In this document: piece after piece, positions 1 through 6,379 of the stretch
Numbering within the stretch: position 1 is the first letter of the stretch
Layout: the number at the start of each line of letters is the position of its first letter
Origin: Betaproteobacteria bacterium
Lineage (GTDB): Bacteria; Pseudomonadota; Gammaproteobacteria; Burkholderiales; SG8-41
NCBI GenBank assembly: GCA_021732805.1
Contig: JAKFUJ010000159.1
Location: 1-12,453, forward strand
Direction: 5' to 3'
Length of the DNA: 12,453 nt
Made by a program: the position numbers and the translations under genes
The notes under the pieces: generated by a model
The model's database searches: none
What the model saw: the letters and a program-made list of their open reading frames with translations, nothing else
Told to the model about the DNA's origin: nothing

Positions 1-710
1 TCAATATCCTCACCATGGCCCCTCACCCCCGCCCCCTCTCCCGCTGGGAGAGGGGAGTCCAGTGGCCGATAGCGTAATTCCACCGGATAAGTACGTCCGG
101 AAACTTCAATCACCGGCGCCGGTTTTCCATTGGTCGAAAAATGCTCGGCAAAACGTGTCGCGTCGATGGTTGCCGAAGTGACGATGATTTTGAGGTCCGG
201 CCGCTGCGGCATCAGCCGCTTCAGGTAACCCAACAGAAAATCGATGTTCAGGCTGCGCTCATGCGCCTCGTCGATGATCAGCGTGTCGTAGGCGCGCAGA
301 TCGCGGTCGCCCTGGGTTTCGGCGAGCAGGATGCCGTCGGTCATCAGCTTGATATAACTGTTTGACGACAACTTGTCGGAAAAACGCACCTTGTAACCGA
401 CGGCATGACCCAAAGGACTTTTTAATTCCTGCGCGATACGCGTCGCCACCGTGCGCGCGGCGATACGCCGCGGCTGGGTGTGACCGATCAGACCAGCAAC
501 GCCGCGCTGCAGCTCGAGGCAGATCTTCGGCAACTGCGTGGTTTTGCCGGAACCGGTTTCACCGCAGATGATGACCACCTGATTGTCAGCGATCGCGCGC
601 CGGATCTCCGCACGCATCGCCACCACCGGCAGCTCGTCGGGGTACGTCGGCTGCGGCAGATTACGCAAGCGCTGGTCAAGTTCTTCGGGGGTGCGGGGCT
701 TCAAAGTCAA
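1..710 (-). CDS. hrpA: ATP-dependent RNA helicase HrpA, DEAH-box (N-terminal part, cut by window edge)
   Basis: DEAH-box RNA helicase; in E. coli HrpA is linked to mRNA processing and to handling of stalled or collided ribosomes. About 236 N-terminal residues are visible and the frame runs off the left edge. Motifs seen, numbered from the TTG at 710: Walker A GETGSGKTT (50-58), GHTQPRR, DEAH (147-150) and SAT (179-181), followed by the conserved SGRTYPVELRYRP stretch. The start is uncertain. An in-frame TAA at 719-717 limits the N-terminus, and the first ATG (617) lies after the conserved TYPDELPV segment, so TTG at 710 or 704 is the likely start; neither has a good Shine-Dalgarno sequence. 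The N-terminus before the P-loop (about 49 residues) is shorter than in E. coli HrpA. Odd: residues 218-231 are encoded by a palindromic repeat inserted in frame (see 19-56). The frame and motifs leave little doubt about the family. Confidence 0.93.
   Translation of the reverse strand, partial: MTLKPRTPEELDQRLRNLPQPTYPDELPVVAMRAEIRRAIADNQVVIICGETGSGKTTQLPKICLELQRGVAGLIGHTQPRRIAARTVATRIAQELKSPLGHAVGYKVRFSDKLSSNSYIKLMTDGILLAETQGDRDLRAYDTLIIDEAHERSLNIDFLLGYLKRLMPQRPDLKIIVTSATIDATRFAEHFSTNGKPAPVIEVSGRTYPVELRYRPLDSPLPAGEGAGVRGHGEDI
19..56. repeat. REP-like palindromic repeat inside hrpA, copy 1
   Basis: On the plus strand, a CCCCTCACCCCCG lead-in is followed by a perfect 10-bp stem, CCCCTCTCCC (33-42) and GGGAGAGGGG (46-55), around a 3-nt loop. 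A close relative, with the same lead-in and a variant loop, lies at 9713-9748. In hrpA it is read on the minus strand as SPLPAGEGAGVRG, just after the conserved YRPL residues. In E. coli HrpA this point is a variable linker leading to the second helicase lobe. This repeat type is widely dispersed in proteobacterial genomes; its mobilising enzyme is not in the window. Confidence 0.85.
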
Positions 711-719
711 AAGCTTTTA

Positions 720-916
720 GCCGCAGAGTTCACAGAGAAAAACCATTTAACAAGATAGACAGGATGTTCAGGATAAAACCAATCAATCGACAAGCTTCAT
801 TATCCTGGCAGCCAACCCGACGCTTGAGTCCCAATGATTGCCGCCCATGCTGTTTTTTATCCTGTTAATCCTGCACATCCTGTTAATTGAATTTTTTTCT
901 TTGTATCTTCTGTGGC
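720..916. repeat. Inverted pair of CAGGAT-type dispersed repeats upstream of hrpA
   Basis: The left arm (720-780) reads GCCGCAGAG, CACAGAGAAAAA, then TTAACAAGATAGACAGGATG and CAGGATAAAA. The reverse complement of the right arm (about 851-916) gives GCCACAGA, an A-rich stretch, then TTAACAGGATGTGCAGGAT and AACAGGATAAAA. The arms are degenerate copies of one unit whose core has CAGGAT recurring every 9 nt. They face each other across about 70 bp of unique sequence. The structure fills the gap between the YbhB-gene terminator and hrpA and ends about 10 bp from the likely hrpA start, so it must hold or replace the hrpA promoter. No convincing gene was seen inside; a 21-codon frame (848 to 783, minus) is probably chance. 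Confidence 0.75.
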
Positions 917-931
917 AAAAAGGTTTTTGCA

Positions 932-964
932 TTAAAAACAAAAAGGGCCGGCGGTCACCGGCCC
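932..964 (-). terminator. Rho-independent terminator of the hydrolase-peptidase-YbhB operon
   Basis: A 7-bp GC stem, GGGCCGG (945-951) and CCGGCCC (958-964), with a 6-nt loop is followed on the minus strand by TTTTTGTTTTTAAT. It lies 20 bp beyond the stop codon of the YbhB-family gene, so hrpA probably has its own promoter. Confidence 0.88.
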
Positions 965-984
965 CGGCATTGCAGGACACAGGA

Positions 985-1614
985 TCAAAGTTTCACTTTC
1001 GGGTTCAATGTGTACAAGCCCGTGAGCTTCGCCTCGGCCAGCACATGGCCCGCAATTGCCTTGCGCACGTCGGCACCGCCGAATTTGCCTTCGACCGGGC
1101 ATTTTGCGACGTCCAGCGCGTACAGCGTGAATACATAATGATGCTTGATGCTGTCGTTCCATGGCGGGCAGGGGCCGTCATAGCCGAAATAATCGCCGCG
1201 CATGTCGTTGTCGCCGGAAAACCAGGCGGTGTAATCGTTGATGCCCTGACGCGCGTCGCGCGGCGCATGGGGACCGGCCTTGCCGCGCGCGGTGACTTCC
1301 GTCGAAAATTCACCGGCGGCAATCGGCCCGGATTGCGGATCAAGATCGACCAGCACCCAGTGAAAAAAATCGACACGCGGCAGGTTTGCCGGAATTTCAC
1401 GGTCTTCCTGGTTGACGTCGTCGGGCTTCGACGGCACATAGGGGTCGTGACAGATCAGCGCCAGCGATTGGGTGCCGGCAGGCACGTCACGCCATGCCAG
1501 TTGCGGATTGCGGTTGGCGCCCAGCGTACAGTGTGTTTTGGCATCGGGCGCGCAGAAGGCGAATTCGACGGGTATCGGCTGACCGTCGTTAAAGCTGGTG
1601 CTGGTCAGTTTCAT
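985..1614 (-). CDS. YbhB/YbcL family Raf-kinase-inhibitor-like (PEBP) protein
   Basis: Bacterial member of the phosphatidylethanolamine-binding protein family, 209 residues. The family has a compact beta fold with an anion-binding pocket; the bacterial role is poorly defined. Visible signatures are PQLAWRDVPAGTQSLAL near the N-terminus, HDPYVP, the pocket segment DFFHWVLVDLDP, and GYDGPCPPW followed by HHYVFTLYALD. There is no signal peptide, so it should be cytoplasmic. It is somewhat longer than E. coli YbhB because of an acidic stretch between HDPYVP and DFFHW. The start is ATG with GGAG 7 nt upstream. It is the last gene of the operon, 41 bp after the peptidase gene and before a strong terminator. 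Family assignment is firm; function and substrate are unknown. Confidence 0.93.
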   Translation of the reverse strand: MKLTSTSFNDGQPIPVEFAFCAPDAKTHCTLGANRNPQLAWRDVPAGTQSLALICHDPYVPSKPDDVNQEDREIPANLPRVDFFHWVLVDLDPQSGPIAAGEFSTEVTARGKAGPHAPRDARQGINDYTAWFSGDNDMRGDYFGYDGPCPPWNDSIKHHYVFTLYALDVAKCPVEGKFGGADVRKAIAGHVLAEAKLTGLYTLNPKVKL

Positions 1615-1655
1615 GCGTAATCTCCGTTCGGTATTGCTGCACAGGCAGGTGACGA

Positions 1656-2699
1656 TTATAACAACGGCGCCAGCGCATCCAGCCGTGTATTGCGCTCGTT
1701 CACCGGCAGGGCAGCCAGTTCGCGCACCGCCGCGTAAAACCGCGGCAGATTGCCTTCATGTTGCCGCAACAGCGCTTCGAACGCCGGCACCCGTTGCGTG
1801 TAAATCGCCACCGAAGCCAGATGCGCATTGCCCAGTGGTTGCGCAAACCAGCGGTCATAGCCGGAAAATCCGCTCCAGTCGCCCTTGCGTTCACGGTACT
1901 GGGTCAGCAACGCAGCCAGCAGCTCAGCCTTGCGCCGGCGTTTCTCCTCCGGCGCTGCGGTTCCGGCATAGAGTTCCGCAAGTTCACTGCGTGTCCGCGT
2001 CACCAGTAAGCGGAAATCGGCGCGGAAACGCCGCAGTTGCGCATAACGCTCGCGTTCGGCAGCGCTGCCATGCGCAGCCAGCCAGCGCGCGACGCCGGCC
2101 TGCTCGACCACCGTGGCAAAGGATTCGTTGAACACAGTGTCGTCGGTCACATAAACCACCTGGTGCGCCAGTTCATGGAACAGCAATCGCGCCAGTTCCG
2201 GTTCGGGATAATGGATGAACGTATTCAACAGCGGATCGGCAAACCAGCCGATGGTCGAATACGCCGGCACGCCGCCGACATACACGTCATACCCTTCAGC
2301 AGCCAGTGCTGCGGCCTGCCGCCGCGCGTCCGCTTCGGCGAAATAACCGCGATAACCGACGCAACCGGCCACGGCAAAACACCACTGCTTCGGCTCGACT
2401 GAAAATTCTGCTGCGGCAAACACGTTCCACACCACGAACGGCCGCTTGATGTCGGCATACGCGCGGTAACTCGGGTTGTCGGGAAGGCCAAGCTCCCGGC
2501 TGGCGTAATCACGGATGCGCAGCGCGCGTTCAAGCCGCGCTTTCAGCGGCGGCGCAACGGTTGGATCATTGATCAACTGCTGCACCGGCACTTCACGCCG
2601 CCAGATTTCAAGCTGGCCGCCGACGGATTGCAGGTAATAGGAAAAATTGGCGCAACCGCCCAGCAGCAACGCGAGCAACACCGCAATAACGGCGCGCAT
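1656..2699 (-). CDS. Putative zinc aminopeptidase lipoprotein (COG4324 / DUF2265 type)
   Basis: A 347-residue protein with a lipoprotein signal: residues 2-15 are hydrophobic and end in the lipobox LGGC (Cys16), so it should be membrane-anchored and face the periplasm. Zinc-peptidase motif HELAH is at 175-179, and NESFAT (Glu192) is a likely third ligand in the gluzincin pattern. Conserved segments of the family include VPAYSTIGWFADPLL just before HELAH and GYFAEADA at about 118-125. The ATG at 2699 overlaps the TGA of the upstream hydrolase gene (TGATG), which suggests translational coupling and fixes the start; an in-frame upstream extension to 2744 lies inside the hydrolase gene and lacks the lipoprotein signal at its N-terminus. 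Peptidase activity is inferred from the motifs; the aminopeptidase label comes from family naming, not demonstrated substrates. Confidence 0.9.
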   Translation of the reverse strand: MRAVIAVLLALLLGGCANFSYYLQSVGGQLEIWRREVPVQQLINDPTVAPPLKARLERALRIRDYASRELGLPDNPSYRAYADIKRPFVVWNVFAAAEFSVEPKQWCFAVAGCVGYRGYFAEADARRQAAALAAEGYDVYVGGVPAYSTIGWFADPLLNTFIHYPEPELARLLFHELAHQVVYVTDDTVFNESFATVVEQAGVARWLAAHGSAAERERYAQLRRFRADFRLLVTRTRSELAELYAGTAAPEEKRRRKAELLAALLTQYRERKGDWSGFSGYDRWFAQPLGNAHLASVAIYTQRVPAFEALLRQHEGNLPRFYAAVRELAALPVNERNTRLDALAPLL

Positions 2700-3337
2700 C
2701 AATGCTTCTCCGCAAACTGCCCGTCGCGCAGAAACGCGCAGCATTGCCGCGCCACTGCACGCGACAGCAGCATTTCCGTGTGGCCAACTTTCATCACGAT
2801 GCGGCGGGTCACACCGGGCACGGCGGTCTCCCTGACCGCGACCACGCCGTCATGCGGCTGCGGCATTCCGCGCGCGATCAACCGGCCGAGACCGTAACCA
2901 CGGGTACCGGCGATGATGCCGGTATCGTCCGGGTTGGCCGGCAGCGGGGGGATTTCGCGCAGCCATTCGGCAATGCTGCGGCCGAGCAGCGTGCGGCCAC
3001 CGGGCCAGCGCGCGAAACGATCGGCGGCAAAACTGCCGGTGTACGGCGTGCCGATCAAAATCAAACGGCCACAGCGCACATGCCGATGCCGCTCCAGCAT
3101 TTTCAGCGTCACCAGTCCGCCCATGCTGTGCGCGACGACATGCACGCGAGGTGCGGCAAGACTGGCGCAGTAACGCGCAAAGCGATCGGCGTTTTCACTC
3201 AAGGTCAGACGCACACTGGGATAGGAATAAGTGCGGGTGTTGAAACCTTCCTGCGCGATGCGACGACCCAGCCAGCCCATCACCAGACCATGCACCCACA
3301 GGCCGTGAATGATGACCACAGGTTCATCGGTCATCAT
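2699..3337 (-). CDS. Alpha/beta hydrolase, lipase/PGAP1-like
   Basis: A 212-residue serine hydrolase. The HG oxyanion motif (IIHGLW, 9-14) comes early. The nucleophile elbow is AHSMGG with Ser71, and the likely triad partners are Asp163 (PHDGVV) and His186 (VGHTEM). This layout is that of small triacylglycerol-lipase or acyltransferase-like proteins of the COG1075/DUF676 group. No signal peptide is visible, so it is probably cytoplasmic. The start is uncertain: ATG at 3337 or 3334, or GTG at 3349, none with a good Shine-Dalgarno. A TATAAT -10 box lies at 3373-3368, so the leader is short. It is the first gene of the operon with the lipoprotein peptidase and the YbhB protein, which hints at envelope or lipid turnover, but no substrate can be named. 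Confidence 0.88.
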   Translation of the reverse strand: MMTDEPVVIIHGLWVHGLVMGWLGRRIAQEGFNTRTYSYPSVRLTLSENADRFARYCASLAAPRVHVVAHSMGGLVTLKMLERHRHVRCGRLILIGTPYTGSFAADRFARWPGGRTLLGRSIAEWLREIPPLPANPDDTGIIAGTRGYGLGRLIARGMPQPHDGVVAVRETAVPGVTRRIVMKVGHTEMLLSRAVARQCCAFLRDGQFAEKH

Positions 3338-3367
3338 TGCGGCGCGCACGCTGATGCGCAGCGAGAT

Positions 3368-3418
3368 ATTATATAAGTAATTGATTTTATTGATATTTTT
3401 ATCATGCTTTTATTGCAT
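3368..3418 (-). promoter_or_regulatory. Probable promoter and upstream dyad of the hydrolase operon
   Basis: On the minus strand a perfect TATAAT lies at 3373-3368; no good -35 is seen (ATATCA 17 bp upstream is weak). At 3404-3418 there is the 15-mer ATGCTTTTATTGCAT, an ATGC/GCAT dyad with an AT-rich centre. Its first 11 bases match the left half of the dyad in front of the Lrp-family gene (7446). With transcription starting near 3361, it would sit around -43 to -57, a position suited to a regulator. Confidence 0.45.
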
Positions 3419-3419
3419 C

Positions 3420-4061
3420 TCAAACCGTGCCGTCACCGAAGATGGTGACGCCATCAGCACCGAGATGATCCGCATCACCCCAGCGCCCCGCACTCCAGCT
3501 GCCGTTATCACACGCAAACCAGTTGAGACTGGCATTGACCAGCGGCACCGGGCGCTGCGCTTCCAGCGCGAGGCGCGTCGCTGCGCGATAAGCGGCATCC
3601 AGCACCAGACCGTGGGTGACAATGGCAATGGTTTGGCCGGCATGACGCGCCGAGAGTTCCTCCAGCACCACGCGACAGCGTTCAAAAAAACCGGCCGGAC
3701 TTTCACCGCCGGGCACCGCATAGTGCGGATCGCGCGACATGAAACGCCGGTAGATTTCCGCGTCGTGTTTTTCCATCTCGGCGCGGGTCATGCCTTCGAA
3801 CACACCGAAATGACGTTCACGCAGCCGCATGTCATCGATGATCGCATGGCCTGTGGCCTCGGCGATGCGTTGCGCCGTCAGACGCGCGCGCGGCAGATCG
3901 CTGGAATACAGCGCGTCGATGTGCATCGCCTGCAGCCGTTCGCCGAGCCGGCACGCCTGCCAGATGCCGCGCTCGGTCAGCGGACTGTCGAGCTGGCCCT
4001 GCATGCGACGCTCGGTATTCCACAACGTTTCACCGTGGCGAATCAGGATCAGTTGGGTCAC
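3420..4061 (-). CDS. Histidine phosphatase family protein (phosphoglycerate-mutase-like)
   Basis: A 213-residue enzyme of the acid-phosphatase branch of the histidine phosphatase superfamily. Catalytic residues visible, numbered from GTG 4061: RHGET with phospho-accepting His9, SSDLPRARLTA with Arg58, the acid RERHFGVFEG with Glu82, and His150 in IVTHG. The GQLDSPLTERG segment is typical of GpmB/CobC/PhoE-like proteins. Substrate cannot be decided; the residues fit a phosphatase better than a glycolytic mutase. GTG at 4061 gives MTQLILIRHGET, the usual family N-terminus; TTG at 4073 is an alternative. Neither has a Shine-Dalgarno, and the GATGAAT repeat ends right at this point. It is upstream of and co-oriented with the hydrolase operon, but a separate promoter sits between them. 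Confidence 0.92.
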   Translation of the reverse strand: MTQLILIRHGETLWNTERRMQGQLDSPLTERGIWQACRLGERLQAMHIDALYSSDLPRARLTAQRIAEATGHAIIDDMRLRERHFGVFEGMTRAEMEKHDAEIYRRFMSRDPHYAVPGGESPAGFFERCRVVLEELSARHAGQTIAIVTHGLVLDAAYRAATRLALEAQRPVPLVNASLNWFACDNGSWSAGRWGDADHLGADGVTIFGDGTV

Positions 4062-4071
4062 TTTTAAAGGC

Positions 4072-4152
4072 AATGATGAATGATGAATGATGAATTAAAA
4101 CCCGGTGAAATGACAGGCAAAGGGTTTCCCGCTCATCATTCATCACTCATTA
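4072..4152. repeat. Tandem/inverted GATGAAT repeat between the phosphatase and TauE genes
   Basis: The left side (4072-4096) is a 7-nt tandem, AATGATG repeated three times and followed by AATT. The right side (4133-4152) contains CATCATTCATCA, its inverse. Inside these arms AAACCC (4098-4103) pairs with GGGTTT (4122-4127). The whole could fold into a long imperfect hairpin of about 80 nt, like a small MITE. It spans almost the entire divergent gap and abuts the phosphatase start. Confidence 0.7.
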
Positions 4153-4175
4153 CTCCGCACTAAACTCCTACCGTT

Positions 4176-4189
4176 TATACTCCACGCGA
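4176..4189 (+). promoter_or_regulatory. Possible -10 box giving a near-leaderless tauE-like transcript
   Basis: TATACT at 4176-4181 lies 7 bp before the ATG at 4189, so initiation would fall on or next to the start codon. No Shine-Dalgarno is present (CCACGCG precedes the ATG) and no good -35 was found. The placement is suggestive only. Confidence 0.35.
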
Positions 4190-4938
4190 TGCCTATTGCA
4201 GACCTGCTGCAACCCCAGATTCTGATTTTCGCGCCGCTGATTATATTTGTGGCGTATGTAGTCATGGGTATTTCGGGATTTGGTTCGACGCTGATCGCGG
4301 TGCCGCTGCTGGCGCATCTGCTGCCGCTGAAGTTCGTGGTGCCGGTCGTCGTCATTCTCGACTGTGTCGGCGCGTCCAGCATGGGCTTTCGACTGCGCGC
4401 CGATTTGATGCGTCGGGAACTGAAGCTGCTGCTGCCGTTCATGGCGGCGGGCGTCATTGTCGGAGTCTATCTGCTGGTGCGCGCCCGCCCCGACCTGCTG
4501 CTCGGCATCCTCGGGCTGTTCGTGCTGTTTTTTGGCGCATCCTACGTCCTCAAGCGCGGCAAGGGTTTCCCGCTGCCGCACTGGTCGGGAGCGCCGATTG
4601 GCGCTTTCGGCGGCGCCACGTCGGCGGTGTTCGGCATCGGCGGTCCGATCTACGTGTTTTTTCTCGCCGGGCGCGACGCGACCACCGCGCAAATCCGCGC
4701 CACGATGCCGGTGATTTTCATGTTCACCACGGTGGTGCGCATCGCCCTGTTCATTGCCGCCGGCCTGTATTCACCGGCTGCGCTGGCGATGGTACTCGCA
4801 CTGCTGCCGGTGATGGCACTCGGCGTATGGACAGGTCACCGACTGCATGTCGTGTTGACACAGGAAACCGTGATCCGGGTAATCGGTGTGCTGCTGGTCA
4901 TCAGCGGCATTTCGCTGATCGTGCGCGCGCTGGCCTGA
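4189..4938 (+). CDS. TauE/SafE family sulfite/anion exporter
   Basis: A 249-residue integral inner-membrane protein. Hydrophobic segments run at about 12-27, 34-62, 80-97, 102-120, 136-160, 172-193, 197-213 and 229-247. Two related half motifs mark the family's internal duplication: GISGFGSTLIAVPLL (28-42) and the GATSAVFGIGGPIYVFFLA segment (142-160). Members export sulfite, sulfoacetate or other organic anions; the substrate here cannot be read from sequence, and no sulfur-metabolism gene is adjacent. The protein is full length for the family. ATG at 4189 is chosen because it starts directly before the first membrane segment. It is divergent from the phosphatase gene and converges on the dienelactone hydrolase gene across a shared terminator. 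Confidence 0.92.
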   Translation: MPIADLLQPQILIFAPLIIFVAYVVMGISGFGSTLIAVPLLAHLLPLKFVVPVVVILDCVGASSMGFRLRADLMRRELKLLLPFMAAGVIVGVYLLVRARPDLLLGILGLFVLFFGASYVLKRGKGFPLPHWSGAPIGAFGGATSAVFGIGGPIYVFFLAGRDATTAQIRATMPVIFMFTTVVRIALFIAAGLYSPAALAMVLALLPVMALGVWTGHRLHVVLTQETVIRVIGVLLVISGISLIVRALA

Positions 4939-4949
4939 ACCGGTCGCTC

Positions 4950-4979
4950 AAAAAAAACGGGGCATAAGCCCCGTTTGTT
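4950..4979. terminator. Bidirectional rho-independent terminator
   Basis: A 9-bp perfect stem, AAACGGGGC (4955-4963) and GCCCCGTTT (4968-4976), with loop ATAA. On the minus strand the stem runs into eight Ts, which makes it a strong terminator for the dienelactone hydrolase gene ending at 5002. On the plus strand it is followed by TTTGTTG and can also end the tauE-like transcript. Confidence 0.88.
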
Positions 4980-5001
4980 GTGCCGTGAATCCGTTAATGC
5001 A

Positions 5002-5877
5002 TCACACGCCATTCTTTTTGAACCACTCGGTGGCGCGTTTCCAGCCGTCATCTGCCTGCGCCTTACGGTAGCTCGGGCGATAGTCGGCATGGAAGGCATG
5101 CGGCGTGTCGGGATAGAGATGAATCATTGAGGGCTTGGCTTTTTCCTTCAGTGCGGCATTCATTTTGTCGACCGTATCATTGGGAATCCCGGCATCGGCG
5201 CCGCCATAAAGACCGAGCACCGGCGCGTTGATCTGATCAACCACATCCAGCGGATGTTTCGGTGTCATCGCGGTCGAGTCACCTACGAGGCGGCCGTACC
5301 AGGCCACGCCCGCTTTCACATTCTTGTTGTGCGCGGTGTACAGCCAGGTGATGCGTCCGCCCCAGCAGAAACCGGTGATGCCGAGGCGTTTGCCGTCACC
5401 GCCGTTTTTCGCCGCCCATGCTGCCGCCGCGTCGAGGTCGCCCATGACCTGCGCGTCCGGCACTTTGCTCACCACCTGCGCAAAAATTTCCTTGTTGTCC
5501 TTCAGTTTCGATACATCGCCCTGGCGGAAATACATTTCCGGCGCAATCGCCAAGTAGTTCGCCTTGGCAAAACGCCGGCACACATCCTTGATGTGCTCAT
5601 GCACTCCGAAAATTTCCTGCACGACGAGTATGGTGGCAAGCCCCTTGCCGTTCGCGGGCATCGCACGATAGGCGGGGATGTCACCATTGCCGGTGGGTAT
5701 CCTGACTTCGCCGGCAGTGAGGCCGTCGATGTCCGTGGTAATCACGGATTGCGCCGACACCGGCTGCACCGCCAGCGCGAATCCGGCAGCCAGCGAACCG
5801 GCGACAAATTCACGGCGAGTCACGTTGGTACGATTTGAAACCAGGGCCAGCAGATCTTCACGCAACATGTCGTTCAT
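5002..5877 (-). CDS. Dienelactone hydrolase family protein, Tat-exported
   Basis: A 291-residue alpha/beta hydrolase of the dienelactone hydrolase family. A twin-arginine leader is clear: TRREFVAG with Arg21-Arg22, a hydrophobic stretch to about 38, and a VSA-Q cleavage site near 42/43, so it should act folded in the periplasm. The family triad is Cys171 (GFCWGG), Asp228 (GGADAGIP) and His260 (PHAFHAD), with the conserved Glu in VVQEIFG at 88. The family hydrolyses dienelactone in chloroaromatic breakdown, but many exported members have unknown ester or lactone substrates and no catechol-pathway gene is nearby. Start: GAGGAG lies 6 nt before ATG 5877; the in-frame ATG at 5883 is too close to it, and the extension to 5952 adds nothing family-like. 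A monocistronic unit is likely. Confidence 0.93.
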   Translation of the reverse strand: MNDMLREDLLALVSNRTNVTRREFVAGSLAAGFALAVQPVSAQSVITTDIDGLTAGEVRIPTGNGDIPAYRAMPANGKGLATILVVQEIFGVHEHIKDVCRRFAKANYLAIAPEMYFRQGDVSKLKDNKEIFAQVVSKVPDAQVMGDLDAAAAWAAKNGGDGKRLGITGFCWGGRITWLYTAHNKNVKAGVAWYGRLVGDSTAMTPKHPLDVVDQINAPVLGLYGGADAGIPNDTVDKMNAALKEKAKPSMIHLYPDTPHAFHADYRPSYRKAQADDGWKRATEWFKKNGV

Positions 5878-6227
5878 GGTCATCTCCTCAAGGGAAAAAA
5901 AGCAACAAACAAGCGAGGCGGACACGCTATGACAAAGCCAGCGGCTTGGCAAGTCACAGGCGGTGCCTGGCCGCTATTCCCGCGTCAGTTGCCAAAATTG
6001 TCCACGACGCCGGCGGGGATCAGCGTCAACTCTTCGTGACTCGGGTTGGTAACTAGCCGTATGTGCAGGACGCACCCCAGCCGAGGTTATTGGGGAAGAT
6101 GAGTACGATATTGGCAAGCAGTATTTGCAAAGATGCTGTCAACAGTAATCCGTTTCCGGTTAGTTTTTTGCAACCTGATACAGGGTCCTGGCATCGCGCC
6201 GCAAAGGCGTATTCGCTGCAATTTTCC
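5878..6227. other. Gene-free stretch between the dienelactone hydrolase gene and the csp promoter
   Basis: About 350 bp without a credible gene. Short plus-strand frames from 6063 and 6133 lack Shine-Dalgarno sequences and family features. The dienelactone hydrolase promoter should lie in the first 80 bp (a weak TTGCCA with 17-bp spacing to TAGCGT at 5952-5924, minus strand). No tRNA or clear small-RNA structure was recognised in the rest. Confidence 0.4.
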
Positions 6228-6256
6228 TTGCAAATCAGCGCTTAAACGCCCATACT
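6228..6256 (+). promoter_or_regulatory. Candidate sigma-70 promoter of the csp-infA pair
   Basis: TTGCAA (6228-6233), a 17-bp spacer, then CATACT (6251-6256); each hexamer matches four of six consensus positions. Initiation near 6263 would give a leader of about 117 nt before the cold-shock ATG, the long-leader style of CspA-type mRNAs. A small hairpin, GCCC TTCC GGGC, sits in the leader at 6292-6303. Confidence 0.5.
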
Positions 6257-6379
6257 GCGCGCCGGCGGTTGGATGTCAGTCTACTCTTCATGCCCTTCCG
6301 GGCGTTCTGTTTGGCCTTCTCCATACGTCTTTGTTACCGCTTCGAATAACCGATGCGGCCCATTTCCGGAGAAGCACAG

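Noticed and set aside
615..617. ATG 617 as the hrpA start
   Set aside because: It would remove the conserved TYPDELPV block and leave only 18 residues before the P-loop.
735..916. CAGGAT units as a possible CRISPR array
   Set aside because: The period is only 9 nt with three-base gaps, degenerate and inverted; there are no spacer-sized intervals and no cas genes.
783..980. 65-codon minus-strand frame through the inverted repeats
   Set aside because: It begins inside the YbhB terminator region and reads through repeat arms; no Shine-Dalgarno or homology is recognisable.
838..1620. 260-codon plus-strand open frame
   Set aside because: It is antisense to the YbhB-family gene, starts inside the repeat, has no family features and arises from high GC content.
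4168..4692. Minus-strand frames opposite the TauE gene
   Set aside because: Gln/Arg/His-rich composition typical of a shadow frame; the plus strand encodes a clear membrane protein.
5878..5952. N-terminal extension of the dienelactone hydrolase to 5952
   Set aside because: GAGGAG fits ATG 5877, and starting there puts the twin-arginine motif at the usual distance from the N-terminus.
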